Below are positions 6,943 to 6,958 of a DNA stretch of 6,958 bases, in pieces. The DNA comes from Sphingomonadaceae bacterium (GTDB lineage: Bacteria > Pseudomonadota > Alphaproteobacteria > Sphingomonadales > Sphingomonadaceae). Each line of letters begins with the position of its first letter. The first letter of the stretch is position 1. The stretch covers positions 1-6,958 of the forward strand of contig JAEMTM010000094.1 in the NCBI GenBank assembly GCA_016462305.1, written 5' to 3'. Both the position numbers and the translations under genes were made by a program. Under the pieces are notes generated by a model. It ran no database searches. It had not been told where the DNA came from and was given only the letters and a program-made list of their open reading frames with translations.

Positions 6943-6958
6943 ATGTCCGACACGCCCG
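6943..6958 (+). CDS. Possible start of a further gene, cut by the window end
   Basis: An ATG at 6943 opens the frame MSDTP, which runs off the window. It begins 45 nt after the hydroxylase stop on the same strand, a spacing compatible with one operon. The upstream bases (AGG at 6930-6932 and AAAG at 6936-6939) are only a weak ribosome binding site. Five codons are too few to identify a product or be sure it is a gene. Confidence 0.35.

Overview
The window looks like chromosomal DNA from an alphaproteobacterium, most likely a sphingomonad of moderate GC (Sphingopyxis/Sphingorhabdus-like). This rests on protein style, on the rluB-rsmD-uvrD order, and on two kinds of palindromic intergenic repeat of a type common in such genomes. 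No marker here fixes the genus. I see no phage, plasmid, insertion sequence, CRISPR, tRNA or rRNA.

Layout: 1-162 is non-coding and holds a nested inverted repeat (37-143). Positions 163-1725 (minus strand) encode an AmpG-type muropeptide transporter. The divergent gap 1726-1899 holds the strong ampG ribosome binding site, a second imperfect inverted repeat (1758-1814) and a perfect 9-bp dyad (1871-1891) that overlaps the likely rluB ribosome binding site. Then come four plus-strand genes: an RsuA/RluB-family rRNA pseudouridine synthase (1900-2745), the 16S rRNA methyltransferase RsmD (2745-3293, overlapping the previous gene by 1 nt), a UvrD/PcrA DNA helicase (3383-5686) and a TPR plus aspartyl/asparaginyl beta-hydroxylase protein (5752-6897). 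A further gene may start at 6943 and run off the window.

How the genes fit together: RluB and RsmD each modify one ribosomal RNA, are translationally coupled by the start/stop overlap, and form a ribosome-maturation pair. UvrD (repair, replication-fork maintenance) and AmpG (cell-wall recycling) are housekeeping genes with no evident link to that pair beyond position. The hydroxylase is the least understood gene: its fold and most catalytic residues are recognisable, but its protein substrate cannot be told from sequence.

I found no convincing undescribed multi-gene system. The points most worth a second look are the dyad over the rluB start and the TPR-hydroxylase with its altered active-site positions.
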